DNA of 49,895 nt, taken from NCBI GenBank assembly GCA_031275405.1, contig JAISOV010000001.1, forward strand, positions 1 through 49,895, in the 5' to 3' direction. The notes under the pieces were generated by a model that worked only from the letters and a program-made list of their open reading frames with translations, made no database searches and was not told the origin of the DNA. This document shows, piece by piece, positions 1-6,370 of this stretch. Within the stretch, counting starts at the first letter, position 1; each line of letters starts with the position of its first letter. Position numbers and translations under genes: made by a program. This DNA is from Clostridium sp. GTDB taxonomy: Bacteria > Bacillota > Clostridia > Lachnospirales > Lachnospiraceae.

Positions 1-200
1 ATCATTGCTTCTTGTAATAGACCTTTGATTACAAGCAGCCGTCATTGCTTCTTGTAATAGACCTTTGATTACAAGCAGCCGTCATTGCTTCTTGTAATAG
101 ACCTTTGATTACAAGCAGCCGTCATTGCTTCTTGTAATAGATCTTTGATTACAAGCAGCCGTCATTGCTTCTTGTAATAGATCTTTGATTACAAGCAGCC
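1..200. repeat. Five tandem copies of a 40-bp palindromic unit
   Basis: Five head-to-tail 40-bp units fill the left edge and may continue outside the window. Units 1-3 are alike; units 4 and 5 share one C-to-T change in the loop. Each unit holds two near-complementary 12-base arms, GCTTCTTGTAAT and ATTACAAGCAGC (one mismatch), about 8 bases apart, so each can form a hairpin. The array lies just past the 3' end of the leftward lipoprotein gene. No run of T follows the stems, so they are not typical intrinsic terminators. There are no spacers, so this is not a CRISPR array. Confidence 0.95.
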
Positions 201-201
201 G

Positions 202-1344
202 TTATGATGGCTTCTTGTAATAGAACTCCTCCTCCGGCAGTTTTCCGCCCACCGCTTCCGGATTCTGGTCATACAGCACCTGTAGATAGCCTCTCAGCGC
301 CTGCTCCATCGCTTCGCCGTCCAGATAGGCAAGATTGCACTTGGGGATCGCTTCCTTCGCGAGGGCGGCATCCCCAAGGATGCCCGCCGCAGTCACCAGA
401 ACGGCGCCTTTTTCCGGATCCCTGTTGATTTCTTGTATGCTGGCTTCATGCTCTTCCAGAAACAGCCTGACCTGTTCTTCCCGCTGCTCCAGAACTTCGC
501 CGCGCACGATCGTCACGCCCGTCAGCAGACTGCTGTCCGGCTGCACTTTTTCCCATTCTTTGTTCATATCCAGCACTACCGACAAGGTATCGTTCTGGGC
601 GCAGGCCACCGTAACGAAAGGCTGGGGAAGCAGGCCGATACTTTGAGGATCCGCTTTCAGCAGGGCCGCCACTTCGGCGGGTTCCGACTTATATTCCAGG
701 TCATAGTCTGTAGCTTTCAGGCCGTTTTGCTCTAAAATATACCGCAGGACGTAATCCGGCACGGTTCCTTTGCCGGTCAGATAAATCGTCTTGCGGGCAA
801 GGTCGGCGGGAGAACGTATCTGTGTATCCGCAGATACCATATATAAGACACCCAAGGTATTCACATCTATGACACGGACGCCTCCGTCCGTCCTCTGGTA
901 GAGTACTGCGGCCAGATTTGCCGGAACCAGCGCAATGTCGAGATCTTTCTTGACCATCAGGGCAAGCAGTTCATCTGCCGCCGTCACCATCTGAAACTCA
1001 TAACGGGAATCCGCCTGTGCTTCCAGTACCAGCAGGCCCATGGAAGTCGGTCCTTTTAAGGAGCCGATCCGTAACGGTATCTCCGGCGGCGTTTCTGTCT
1101 CCGCTGTCTCCAGCGACAGCGCCGGCGGTATTTCTGTCTCCGCTGTCTCCGCTGTCTCCGGCGGCTGCACATGCGACTGCGCAGACGATACCGTTTCCGC
1201 AGCCTTGTTTTTTTCCTGTCCGACCTCCGTCCTGGCACAGCCCGGCAAAGAAAAAAATACCAGGAATACCATGCTCAAGACCATCCTGGCCGGACTGATC
1301 TTGCTCAAGGCCAACGTGGCCCCGACTACCTTGGCCTTAGCCAT
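202..1344 (-). CDS. ABC transporter substrate-binding lipoprotein (NMT1/SsuA-like)
   Basis: Predicted 380-residue surface lipoprotein that binds a small organic ligand for an ABC importer. From the ATG at 1344 there is a basic N-terminus, a hydrophobic stretch and a lipobox ending LPGC (Cys about 36). A Thr/Glu/Pro-rich linker with repeated AET triplets follows, encoded by a 9-bp DNA repeat near 1100-1165. Then comes a two-lobe periplasmic-binding fold with the SsuA/THI5-like pattern (PLRIGSLKGPTSMGLL, then DIALVPANLAAVLY). The reading frame extends upstream to a GTG at 1449, but a candidate promoter lies inside that extension and no start has a strong ribosome binding site. No permease or ATPase gene is next to it in the window; partners may lie to the left. 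The last codons (YYKKPS) come from the neighbouring repeat. The ligand is unknown; start uncertain. Confidence 0.8.
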   Translation of the reverse strand: MAKAKVVGATLALSKISPARMVLSMVFLVFFSLPGCARTEVGQEKNKAAETVSSAQSHVQPPETAETAETEIPPALSLETAETETPPEIPLRIGSLKGPTSMGLLVLEAQADSRYEFQMVTAADELLALMVKKDLDIALVPANLAAVLYQRTDGGVRVIDVNTLGVLYMVSADTQIRSPADLARKTIYLTGKGTVPDYVLRYILEQNGLKATDYDLEYKSEPAEVAALLKADPQSIGLLPQPFVTVACAQNDTLSVVLDMNKEWEKVQPDSSLLTGVTIVRGEVLEQREEQVRLFLEEHEASIQEINRDPEKGAVLVTAAGILGDAALAKEAIPKCNLAYLDGEAMEQALRGYLQVLYDQNPEAVGGKLPEEEFYYKKPS

Positions 1345-1417
1345 CTCTAGTAGGATCAAAAATATTTTTTTCACCTTAACACCATAACTTTCCATCATAT
1401 TTTCAGAAACAAAGCCA

Positions 1418-1445
1418 ATACTAGTACTAAGATAAGTGCTGACAA
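1418..1445 (-). promoter_or_regulatory. Candidate promoter of the lipoprotein gene
   Basis: On the minus strand TTGTCA (1440-1445) and TAGTAT (1418-1423) are separated by 16 bases. The spacer contains GATAAGTG when read on the plus strand (1431-1438), a motif found twice more about 100 bp upstream, which suggests an operator. Called by eye. Confidence 0.4.
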
Positions 1446-1532
1446 ACACGGACTACGATATGAAATTTTCAAAGCGCCTTTTTCAGAAAGAGCTGCTTTC
1501 CAACGGATCAGAAGCCGGAAAATTTTATTCGG

Positions 1533-1556
1533 GATAAGTGGGCGTCACCACTTATC
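1533..1556. promoter_or_regulatory. Inverted repeat GATAAGTGG / CCACTTATC
   Basis: Two perfect 9-base arms (1533-1541 and 1548-1556) flank a 6-base centre between the divergent lipoprotein and spore-protein genes. Neither strand has a T run after the stem, so a protein-binding site is more likely than a terminator. The core GATAAGTG recurs at 1431-1438 inside the candidate lipoprotein promoter. Confidence 0.45.
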
Positions 1557-1643
1557 TTAAAAAAACAGAAAGCTTTCCGCTACAACAGAAACTACGGATA
1601 AGACGAAACCAAAAAACAAGAAATTTTTCGGAGGTGAATGAAA

Positions 1644-1847
1644 ATGGCAAGTAACAGCAACAGCAATAAAGTAGAAGTTCCGGAAGCAAAGGCAGCCATG
1701 GACCGTTTCAAAACTGAGGTTGCTTCCGAGCTTGGCGTGAACTTAAAAGAAGGCTACAACGGCGATCTGACTTCCCGTGAAGCCGGTTCCATCGGCGGTG
1801 AAATGGTACGCCGGATGATCCAGAAACAGGAAGAACAGATGAAGTAA
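1644..1847 (+). CDS. Alpha/beta-type small acid-soluble spore protein
   Basis: A 67-residue DNA-binding protein that coats and protects spore DNA and is degraded at germination. The sequence has the family landmarks: a TEVASELGV segment, which fits the germination-protease (GPR) cleavage region, then a helix-turn-helix-like stretch with Gly-rich turns (EAGSIGGEMVRRMI) near the C-terminus. The length is typical. Two ATGs are possible. The Shine-Dalgarno GGAGGTG (1630-1636) leaves 7 bases to the ATG at 1644 and only 1 to that at 1638, so 1644 is preferred. The gene stands alone between divergent and convergent neighbours and ends in its own hairpin terminator. By family knowledge it should be made late in the forespore under sigma G; no clear sigma G promoter was found by eye. 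Confidence 0.96.
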   Translation: MASNSNSNKVEVPEAKAAMDRFKTEVASELGVNLKEGYNGDLTSREAGSIGGEMVRRMIQKQEEQMK

Positions 1848-1865
1848 ACTTCTGCGAACAAGCCC

Positions 1866-1940
1866 TTTACGCAGTAAAGCTCCACACGGCAAGATTTTAC
1901 GCGGCAAAGCTCCACACAGTAAGATTTTACGCGGCAAAAT
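1866..1940. repeat. 30-bp tandem repeat after the spore protein gene
   Basis: Two full 30-bp units (1866-1895 and 1896-1925) and a partial third begin with TTTACGC and carry AAAGCTCCACAC. They differ at a few positions. They lie between the stop codon and the terminator hairpin, so they would be in the 3' untranslated RNA. No coding sense is seen. Confidence 0.85.
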
Positions 1941-1961
1941 TGTTCCCTTTAGAAGTGACAG

Positions 1962-1987
1962 AGGGCCAGGGATGTTTCCCTGGCCCT
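1962..1987 (+). terminator. Hairpin terminator of the spore protein gene
   Basis: A perfect 11-bp stem (AGGGCCAGGGA / TCCCTGGCCCT) with a 4-base loop is followed by a short T-rich run. It lies about 115 bases after the stop codon. The T tract is short, so termination could be partial. Confidence 0.7.
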
Positions 1988-2052
1988 TTGCCATTCGTTT
2001 CTCTACGTTCCTAGGAAAACCAGAGTTTCTGAAACCACAATTTTTAGGACAC

Positions 2053-2119
2053 GCTGCCCTCGCAATTTTGCGCGGGCAGCCGCACATGCCCCTATCCGCG
2101 CATTCCCGTACAGGGGCAT
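2053..2119. other. Two hairpins between convergent genes
   Basis: Arms GCTGCCC / GGGCAGC (2053-2059, 2074-2080) and ATGCCCCT / AGGGGCAT (2086-2093, 2112-2119) lie between the spore protein gene and the leftward SPKTG gene. They could serve the SPKTG transcript as a 3' structure. No T run follows on either strand. Confidence 0.45.
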
Positions 2120-2188
2120 TCCTTCGTTCGCGGGAGATAGCTTCCCGCTGAACAGGAACGAGACTGCCGCCATTTCCGTTACACAGGC

Positions 2189-2812
2189 CTAACGAAAGGT
2201 CTTTCTCCCGACTGCCGCCGTTCCCGCCAATGCCATAACTCCCAGCACCGCAAGGAAGAGAACAGAGGTATCGCCCGTCTTAGGAGAGGTGATACCAGGT
2301 TTTGCAGGAGCGCCTACCTCCTCTTCCGCGGTAGCTTCTTCTCCGTACACAAACGCCACCGGGGAAAGCGACGAGAACGTAACCGTCACTGTGCCGTTTC
2401 CTACCCTGTCCGGAGTGATGTTTTCCCATTGCCCGGCCTTCACCTGATGCAGAACCAGGATGTTGTCCCCCGCCCGGATATTATTCAAGTTGAAGGTGAT
2501 CGTTACTAATCCGGAAACATAGCCGACTACTTGGACATTGGCGTACGCGAAAGGCTGCTGTGCCAGACCCAGTGATGCCGCATACTCTTTCAGCCCTGCC
2601 TGCTCATCGGCTGTCATGGCGTTTACCACCGCTGTCCCCGTGGTATTGCCGAATTTCGCCTTCTCCCAGGTGGAAACTACTGCGTCAAAATCCGCCTTGC
2701 TGTCCCCCGTGTTAGGCGTATAGGTTGTTTGGGGGCTGTTCGCGGCAAAGGCCGTCAGGCTCAGGCTGAAAGCCAAAACGCCCGCACAACAGAGTGCAAA
2801 AAACTTTTTCAT
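2189..2812 (-). CDS. Secreted SPKTG-anchored surface protein
   Basis: A 207-residue exported protein predicted to be covalently attached to peptidoglycan. It has a signal peptide (about 1-23, ending TAFA), a mature domain of about 150 residues rich in beta-strand-like segments, and a C-terminal sorting signal. That signal is SPKTGD at about residue 176, a hydrophobic span, then a basic tail (GRKTFR). SPKTG departs from classical LPXTG but fits the (S/P)PXTG specificity described for Clostridioides difficile sortase B. The class B sortase gene lies directly upstream on the same strand, making an enzyme/substrate pair. The start at 2812 has AAAGGAG about 8 bases before it; an upstream in-frame ATG at 2854 lacks this and would break the signal peptide. 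The function of the mature domain is not recognised. Confidence 0.88.
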   Translation of the reverse strand: MKKFFALCCAGVLAFSLSLTAFAANSPQTTYTPNTGDSKADFDAVVSTWEKAKFGNTTGTAVVNAMTADEQAGLKEYAASLGLAQQPFAYANVQVVGYVSGLVTITFNLNNIRAGDNILVLHQVKAGQWENITPDRVGNGTVTVTFSSLSPVAFVYGEEATAEEEVGAPAKPGITSPKTGDTSVLFLAVLGVMALAGTAAVGRKTFR

Positions 2813-2864
2813 TTCTTTTTCTCCTTTCTTGTTGCATACTATGGTTTCCCTCATTTATTATTAA

Positions 2865-2879
2865 AAACCGTTCCGGTTT
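2865..2879 (-). terminator. Weak hairpin between sortase and substrate genes
   Basis: On the minus strand AAACCG, a GAA loop and CGGTTT are followed by TTAATAAT. A 6-bp stem is short, so this may lower, not stop, read-through from the sortase gene into the substrate gene. Confidence 0.4.
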
Positions 2880-2932
2880 CTAATAACCCATTGTGATGAT
2901 CCCCGGTGGATCTCCCTTTGGAACCGTCGGCC

Positions 2933-3772
2933 TTAGTCCATCAGCACTGCCTGCACGAGGAAGCGGTAATCCGTTCCGGTGACGCAGGTGGACAGGGTGA
3001 TGACATGGTCGTCCGCCGTCACTGTTACGTCCTTGCGGATGGCGGAATTCAGTTCCCGGATATTGAAAATCCCCTCCAGATAGCCGTTGCGCACCGCTTC
3101 GCTGGCAAAGTCAAACGAATACATGATATGCCGGTCGTCATAGCGGTATGCCGCAAACACCTGATATTTCAAGGTCTTATCCGGCAGATAGAGATATACA
3201 TACGGATGTTCCTCTAAAAAAGAGAGGTCGGCGTACTGGTGCAGATCGTGGAACATGGAGCCGTTTTTCATATTATGCCCATAAATGAGCGTATTAAAAT
3301 CCATAAAATCCTTGGCATTCACGCGTTCCGTATAAATGCAGCCCGGATACCCTTTGGTTCCGTCCAGGTTATAGTTCAGATAATAGGAATCATCCGTCGG
3401 ATGCTGCAGCACCGGATAATCGACGTTCGTGTCCGGGATGTAGATCCACGCATAGATGTCCGCGTTCTCTTTCTGTACCGCAGCGAAGTTGATGACCCGG
3501 TTCATGTTCTCGTCCGGATCCGCCGCTTCTTCCGGCTCTGTGGAAGCCGCTTCCTCTGGCCCGGACGATTCTTCCGGCGGCACGGACTCGACCGTCTGAT
3601 CCGCCACCTCGCGCAGGTCTTCAAAGCCCTGGTTCCCTCTGTTCAATGAGACAAGGTAGACGATCAGGTAAACAGCCGCCCCTACGGCCACACCAAGACA
3701 CACAAAGCCGATTGCCAAATAGACCCTGCGATCCACTTTCCGTTTTCCGCCGTCATTTTCCATTCTGCTCAC
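2933..3772 (-). CDS. srtB: Class B sortase
   Basis: A membrane-anchored cysteine transpeptidase of up to 279 residues that cleaves a sorting motif and joins the protein to the cell wall. It has a cytoplasmic basic N-terminus, one membrane span (about 18-42), an acidic Pro/Glu linker (about 60-88) and the sortase barrel. The catalytic residues are visible: His166 in YGHNM, Cys263 in LSTC and Arg270 in DYRF. The segment around NADIYAWIYIPDTNVDYPV and the long region between His and Cys are typical of class B. The start could be 3772 or the ATG three codons later (3763). The gene directly downstream encodes an SPKTG protein, its likely substrate. A candidate promoter lies at 3917-3945, so the 5' leader would contain the hairpin array at 3817-3905. 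Confidence 0.93.
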   Translation of the reverse strand: MSRMENDGGKRKVDRRVYLAIGFVCLGVAVGAAVYLIVYLVSLNRGNQGFEDLREVADQTVESVPPEESSGPEEAASTEPEEAADPDENMNRVINFAAVQKENADIYAWIYIPDTNVDYPVLQHPTDDSYYLNYNLDGTKGYPGCIYTERVNAKDFMDFNTLIYGHNMKNGSMFHDLHQYADLSFLEEHPYVYLYLPDKTLKYQVFAAYRYDDRHIMYSFDFASEAVRNGYLEGIFNIRELNSAIRKDVTVTADDHVITLSTCVTGTDYRFLVQAVLMD

Positions 3773-3816
3773 GCTCCGTTTCCACCTTAACGGACTTAGG
3801 TTCCTGTCTTTTGTCC

Positions 3817-3905
3817 AGCGGCTGCTTTTCTTGCAGCCGCTTAGGCTGCTTTTCTTGCAGCCGTTCTGACCGACTTTTTTGCAGCCGTTCTGGCCGACTT
3901 TTCAC
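3817..3905. repeat. Array of about 25-bp hairpin-forming repeats
   Basis: About three and a half units related to GGCTGC-TTTTCTT-GCAGCC. The first forms a perfect 9-bp stem (AGCGGCTGC / GCAGCCGCT) and the second a 6-bp stem (GGCTGC / GCAGCC), both with the same 7-base loop. Later units are decayed. The array lies between the sortase start and its candidate promoter. Confidence 0.85.
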
Positions 3906-3916
3906 CGCTTGCACCT

Positions 3917-3945
3917 AGAATAACATAGTTTTACAAAAAGGACAA
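3917..3945 (-). promoter_or_regulatory. Candidate promoter of the sortase gene
   Basis: Minus-strand TTGTCC (3940-3945) and TATTCT (3917-3922) are spaced by 17 bases in an AT-rich stretch. Transcription from here would cross the hairpin array before the sortase start. Confidence 0.5.
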
Positions 3946-3980
3946 GGATTTCTTTTACACAATTTTCGCTAAGATCTTGA

Positions 3981-5048
3981 TCATTTCCCATCTGTCTCCA
4001 CCGGCACGTAGAAAACATTTATGATCATGTCCTTGAGCTGAGCTTCGTCGGGATAAAACTCATCATATTCTTTCGTAAGATCCGTCGTTCCCGGTATCAG
4101 CAGGAGATCCTCCTCAGAAAAGGAGTATCCCGCGGCGCTGCTCGCCAGATAGACTGCTTCTTCTAAAGTGATGTCCGTGACCATATACTGGGAAATACCT
4201 CGAAAGATCCGGGCCGGCAGAGTCACCTCCTGCCGCAGAGCTTTCTTCGCCTGCCGCACATAGGCGGTCAGATACTGTTTCTGCCGTTCCAGGCGGCCTC
4301 TTGCGCTCTCCTCCTGGCCGACGTCCCTGTGCCGCAGGTACCAGTACGCCAGATCCCCTATTAAATGGTACGGCTCCCCTTTCCGAAACCGGTAATATCT
4401 TGTCTGGATCTCTTCTGTGGAAACGACGTCCACCCCCCCCACCGCGTCGTTCATATAGACGATCGCCTCCATGTTGGCGGCGCAGTATCCATGAATCGGA
4501 ATATCATACAGAAGACCGGAGACCGCTTTCACGGTATTTTCCGCGCTTAAGACCCTTCCGTCTCCGTACCCATGGGCTAAGGCGATCTGTGCGTAGACCG
4601 TGGAAATGTATTTTCCGTTTTCGTCATACATATCGAAATCCGCCATCGTGTTGCGGTCGATCCCGATCACGGTCAGCCGCTTCGTATCCTGATCCATGAC
4701 CAGCAGGAACAGCGCATCCGCCTGTCCGGAATTCAGGCCGGTCTGTTCCTCTCCTAATCCGCCTTTCACATCGATCCCCATAAACAGGAACGTCCGTATC
4801 TTTTCGTTATAAGCATACACCCCGCCTTGATAACGGATCCAGTCCTCTTCCCAGATCTGTTCCGGAAGCTCCTCCTGCGCCGGCGCATCGCCCGTCAGGC
4901 TCGGCGCCTTGGAAACAGCGCCGCGCAGCAGGCTGATCCGCCCCAGCTGCCATAGGAGGAAATATCCGCCTCCCACCGCCGCCGCCAGGATGGCCAGAAC
5001 AATCCCCGCCCGCGCCGCGATCTTGATGCTCCTCTTATTCTTTTTCAT
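3981..5048 (-). CDS. LytR-CpsA-Psr (LCP) family cell-wall ligase
   Basis: A 355-residue membrane protein of the family that attaches anionic or capsular glycopolymers to peptidoglycan using lipid-linked precursors. It has a short basic cytoplasmic N-terminus, one transmembrane helix (about 14-36), then an extracellular LCP domain from about residue 83. Landmarks are FLFMGIDV, the acidic/basic pocket pattern QADALFLLVMDQDTKRL with VIGIDRNTM, and VGGVDVV. The start at 5048 has GAGG at the right distance and lies 5 bases after the end of the SEC-C gene; the longer ATG start at 5084 would overlap that gene. The two genes probably share one transcript. The polymer attached cannot be told from the sequence. 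Confidence 0.9.
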   Translation of the reverse strand: MKKNKRSIKIAARAGIVLAILAAAVGGGYFLLWQLGRISLLRGAVSKAPSLTGDAPAQEELPEQIWEEDWIRYQGGVYAYNEKIRTFLFMGIDVKGGLGEEQTGLNSGQADALFLLVMDQDTKRLTVIGIDRNTMADFDMYDENGKYISTVYAQIALAHGYGDGRVLSAENTVKAVSGLLYDIPIHGYCAANMEAIVYMNDAVGGVDVVSTEEIQTRYYRFRKGEPYHLIGDLAYWYLRHRDVGQEESARGRLERQKQYLTAYVRQAKKALRQEVTLPARIFRGISQYMVTDITLEEAVYLASSAAGYSFSEEDLLLIPGTTDLTKEYDEFYPDEAQLKDMIINVFYVPVETDGK

Positions 5049-5053
5049 ATGCC

Positions 5054-5569
5054 TCACGCCTGTCGGCTTGTCCTGCCGCAGCATTTCTTATATTTTTTGC
5101 CGCTTCCGCAAGGGCAAGGGTCATTCGGATAGATTCTCGCCTCTTTGACGACCGTAGCGGAGGCTTTCTGCTCTTTATAAAGAGCCTTCCGGGTATCCTC
5201 GTCAAAAATATCATTCCACTCCGGAGCCTGATACAGCCAGTCCGCTTCCGCCGCCACCATATTTTTATAAAGAAGCTTCGTGTCGAAGCCTAAATTCACC
5301 TGTGTGTCTTCTTCCATCTCTTCCAGGGGGTTTTTCCGCACCAGGCTGTCGTTGATGCCGTCCAGAAAGCCCGTCATGGTCAGCAGGGAGACCTGGAAAC
5401 GCTCCGCCAGCTCTTTGACGGTTCCTTCTACCACTTCTTGGGGATTCTTGAGAAGCTGGAAATAGATTTCCTTTTCTTCCTGGAAATAAGCATCCCATAG
5501 GCTCTTCAATTTCGTCTGATCCGCGCCCTGGTCGTATGCCACCGCTTTCCACTGTTTTAATAATGCCAT
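5054..5569 (-). CDS. SEC-C metal-binding motif protein
   Basis: A 171-residue, mostly helical cytoplasmic protein ending in a SEC-C zinc-binding motif ([17 protein letters not shown], about 149-165), as at the C-terminus of SecA and of many small proteins of unknown role. The first 145 residues resemble no domain I can name. The start at 5569 (MALLKQW) has GGGAG five bases upstream; an ATG four codons earlier (5581) is possible. The gene precedes the LCP gene by 5 bases, has a good candidate promoter at 5627-5655, and is probably the first gene of the pair. A SecA-like chaperone or SecB interaction is only a guess from the motif. Confidence 0.85.
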   Translation of the reverse strand: MALLKQWKAVAYDQGADQTKLKSLWDAYFQEEKEIYFQLLKNPQEVVEGTVKELAERFQVSLLTMTGFLDGINDSLVRKNPLEEMEEDTQVNLGFDTKLLYKNMVAAEADWLYQAPEWNDIFDEDTRKALYKEQKASATVVKEARIYPNDPCPCGSGKKYKKCCGRTSRQA

Positions 5570-5626
5570 CGCCGCTCCCATCCGCCCGCCTTAACGGACT
5601 CTTTTCGGTACTGTTCTTCAATAGAT

Positions 5627-5655
5627 AGTATAGTATACCATTTCGGAAAAAACAA
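5627..5655 (-). promoter_or_regulatory. Candidate promoter of the SEC-C/LCP pair
   Basis: Minus-strand TTGTTT (5650-5655) and TATACT (5627-5632) have a 17-base spacer in an AT-rich stretch. A second overlapping TATACT lies at 5632-5637. Spacing and context suit a sigma A promoter. Confidence 0.6.
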
Positions 5656-5692
5656 TGAAGAATATTTTTTTGAAAAAACGTGTATAAGCTTC

Positions 5693-5737
5693 CAAAGGAG
5701 TGGCATACTACTACTATCATTGGAACCCCCTCCTTTG
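5693..5737. other. Hairpin enclosing a strong orphan ribosome binding site
   Basis: Perfect 8-base arms CAAAGGAG and CTCCTTTG enclose 29 bases. Read on the minus strand, one arm plus its flank is AAAGGAGGGGG, seven or fewer bases before an ATG (5718-5720). The frame opened by that ATG runs into the SEC-C gene in the wrong frame and is not protein-like. The rest of 5656-5780 shows no gene. Confidence 0.45.
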
Positions 5738-5781
5738 ATAAACGTTACCTAAGATAAAAATAATACTTAATCCTCCCCTTG

Positions 5782-5822
5782 AAAAGTTCCCGGACGACGA
5801 TCTGTCGGTCGGGAACTTTTTT
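5782..5822 (+). terminator. Intrinsic terminator without an assigned gene
   Basis: Arms AAAAGTTCCCG (5782-5792) and CGGGAACTTTT (5810-5820) pair perfectly over 11 bp and end in six Ts (5817-5822) on the plus strand, a textbook terminator. No rightward gene lies upstream within the window that would need it, so it may end an unannotated short transcript. Confidence 0.75.
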
Positions 5823-5862
5823 GTTTCCTAGGGAATTCCCCCGGAATTCCCTAGGAAACAAA
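5820..5862. repeat. 20-bp perfect palindrome with 3-base loop
   Basis: Positions 5820-5839 and 5843-5862 are exact reverse complements around a CCC loop. The arms contain CCTAGG and GGAATTCC, themselves palindromic. The element begins inside the T run of the preceding terminator. Perfect symmetry over 20 bp is unusual outside terminators, mobile-element ends or protein-binding sites. Confidence 0.9.
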
Positions 5863-5964
5863 CAGCCCTCCGGACAGAGGCGCACTGCGGCGGCCGCTCA
5901 CGCGGCCTGCCGCAGGCGCAAGAACTGCCACTGCCCAGCAGGGGCTGCCGAACGGCAACTTGGG

Positions 5965-5993
5965 TTGCAAAGAGACGCCCCCTATGCTATCAT
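5965..5993 (+). promoter_or_regulatory. Candidate promoter of the small membrane protein gene
   Basis: TTGCAA (5965-5970) and TATCAT (5988-5993) with a 17-base spacer lie 46 bases before the chosen start codon. Confidence 0.5.
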
Positions 5994-6039
5994 AAGAGCT
6001 GTCATGAAAAAATCTTCTATCGAAAAAAGGAGAAGCCAG

Positions 6040-6336
6040 ATGGAGCCTGAAAAAGACCTTTCTATAAAGAAAGACCTTTCCATAAAGAAAGACCTTTCCG
6101 CAGAAGAAACGAAGCCAAAAAAGAAATCCGCTTTCCGGCGGGCGGCGGCACTCACCGGGGTCCTGCTTCTAGTATCCTTGTATCTGCTGACCTTCATCGC
6201 CGCGCTGCTGGATCACAGCAGCTCGGGCCGCCTGTTCCAGGTCTGCCTTGCGGCCACGGTGGCCGTTCCGCTCCTGCTCTGGATTTACGCCTTGGCTTAT
6301 CAGAAGCTCCGCAGGAAACCGGAGCGGGAATCATGA
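6040..6336 (+). CDS. Small two-helix membrane protein, unknown function
   Basis: A 98-residue protein that I do not recognise. It has a highly charged N-terminus with the six-residue repeat KDLSIK (encoded by an 18-bp DNA repeat at 6055, 6073 and 6091), a Lys-rich segment (about 25-34), two transmembrane helices (about 35-57 and 67-87) and a basic tail. The start at 6040 is preferred because AAGGAG (6027-6032) leaves 7 bases to it; the ATG at 6004 has no comparable site. It is the only rightward gene between the SEC-C gene and purA and is convergent with purA. The repeat makes its cytoplasmic N-terminus prone to length changes. Confidence 0.65.
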   Translation: MEPEKDLSIKKDLSIKKDLSAEETKPKKKSAFRRAAALTGVLLLVSLYLLTFIAALLDHSSSGRLFQVCLAATVAVPLLLWIYALAYQKLRRKPERES

Positions 6337-6355
6337 CCATCTGCGGAACAGATGG
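6337..6355. other. Hairpin between convergent genes
   Basis: Arms CCATCTG and CAGATGG with a 5-base loop begin directly after the stop codon of the small membrane protein gene and lie 15 bases beyond the end of purA. There is no T run. It may stabilise or delimit both transcripts. Confidence 0.4.
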
Positions 6356-6370
6356 CTAGGATGGCTGTCG

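Noticed and set aside
1-200. CRISPR array
   Set aside because: The 40-bp units are contiguous, without unique spacers, and no cas gene is in the window.
1533-1556. Rho-independent terminator
   Set aside because: No T run follows the stem on either strand and it lies between divergent genes.
5265-5720. Leftward open frame of 151 codons with a strong ribosome binding site
   Set aside because: It overlaps the clearly coding SEC-C gene in another frame and its translation has no protein-like pattern.
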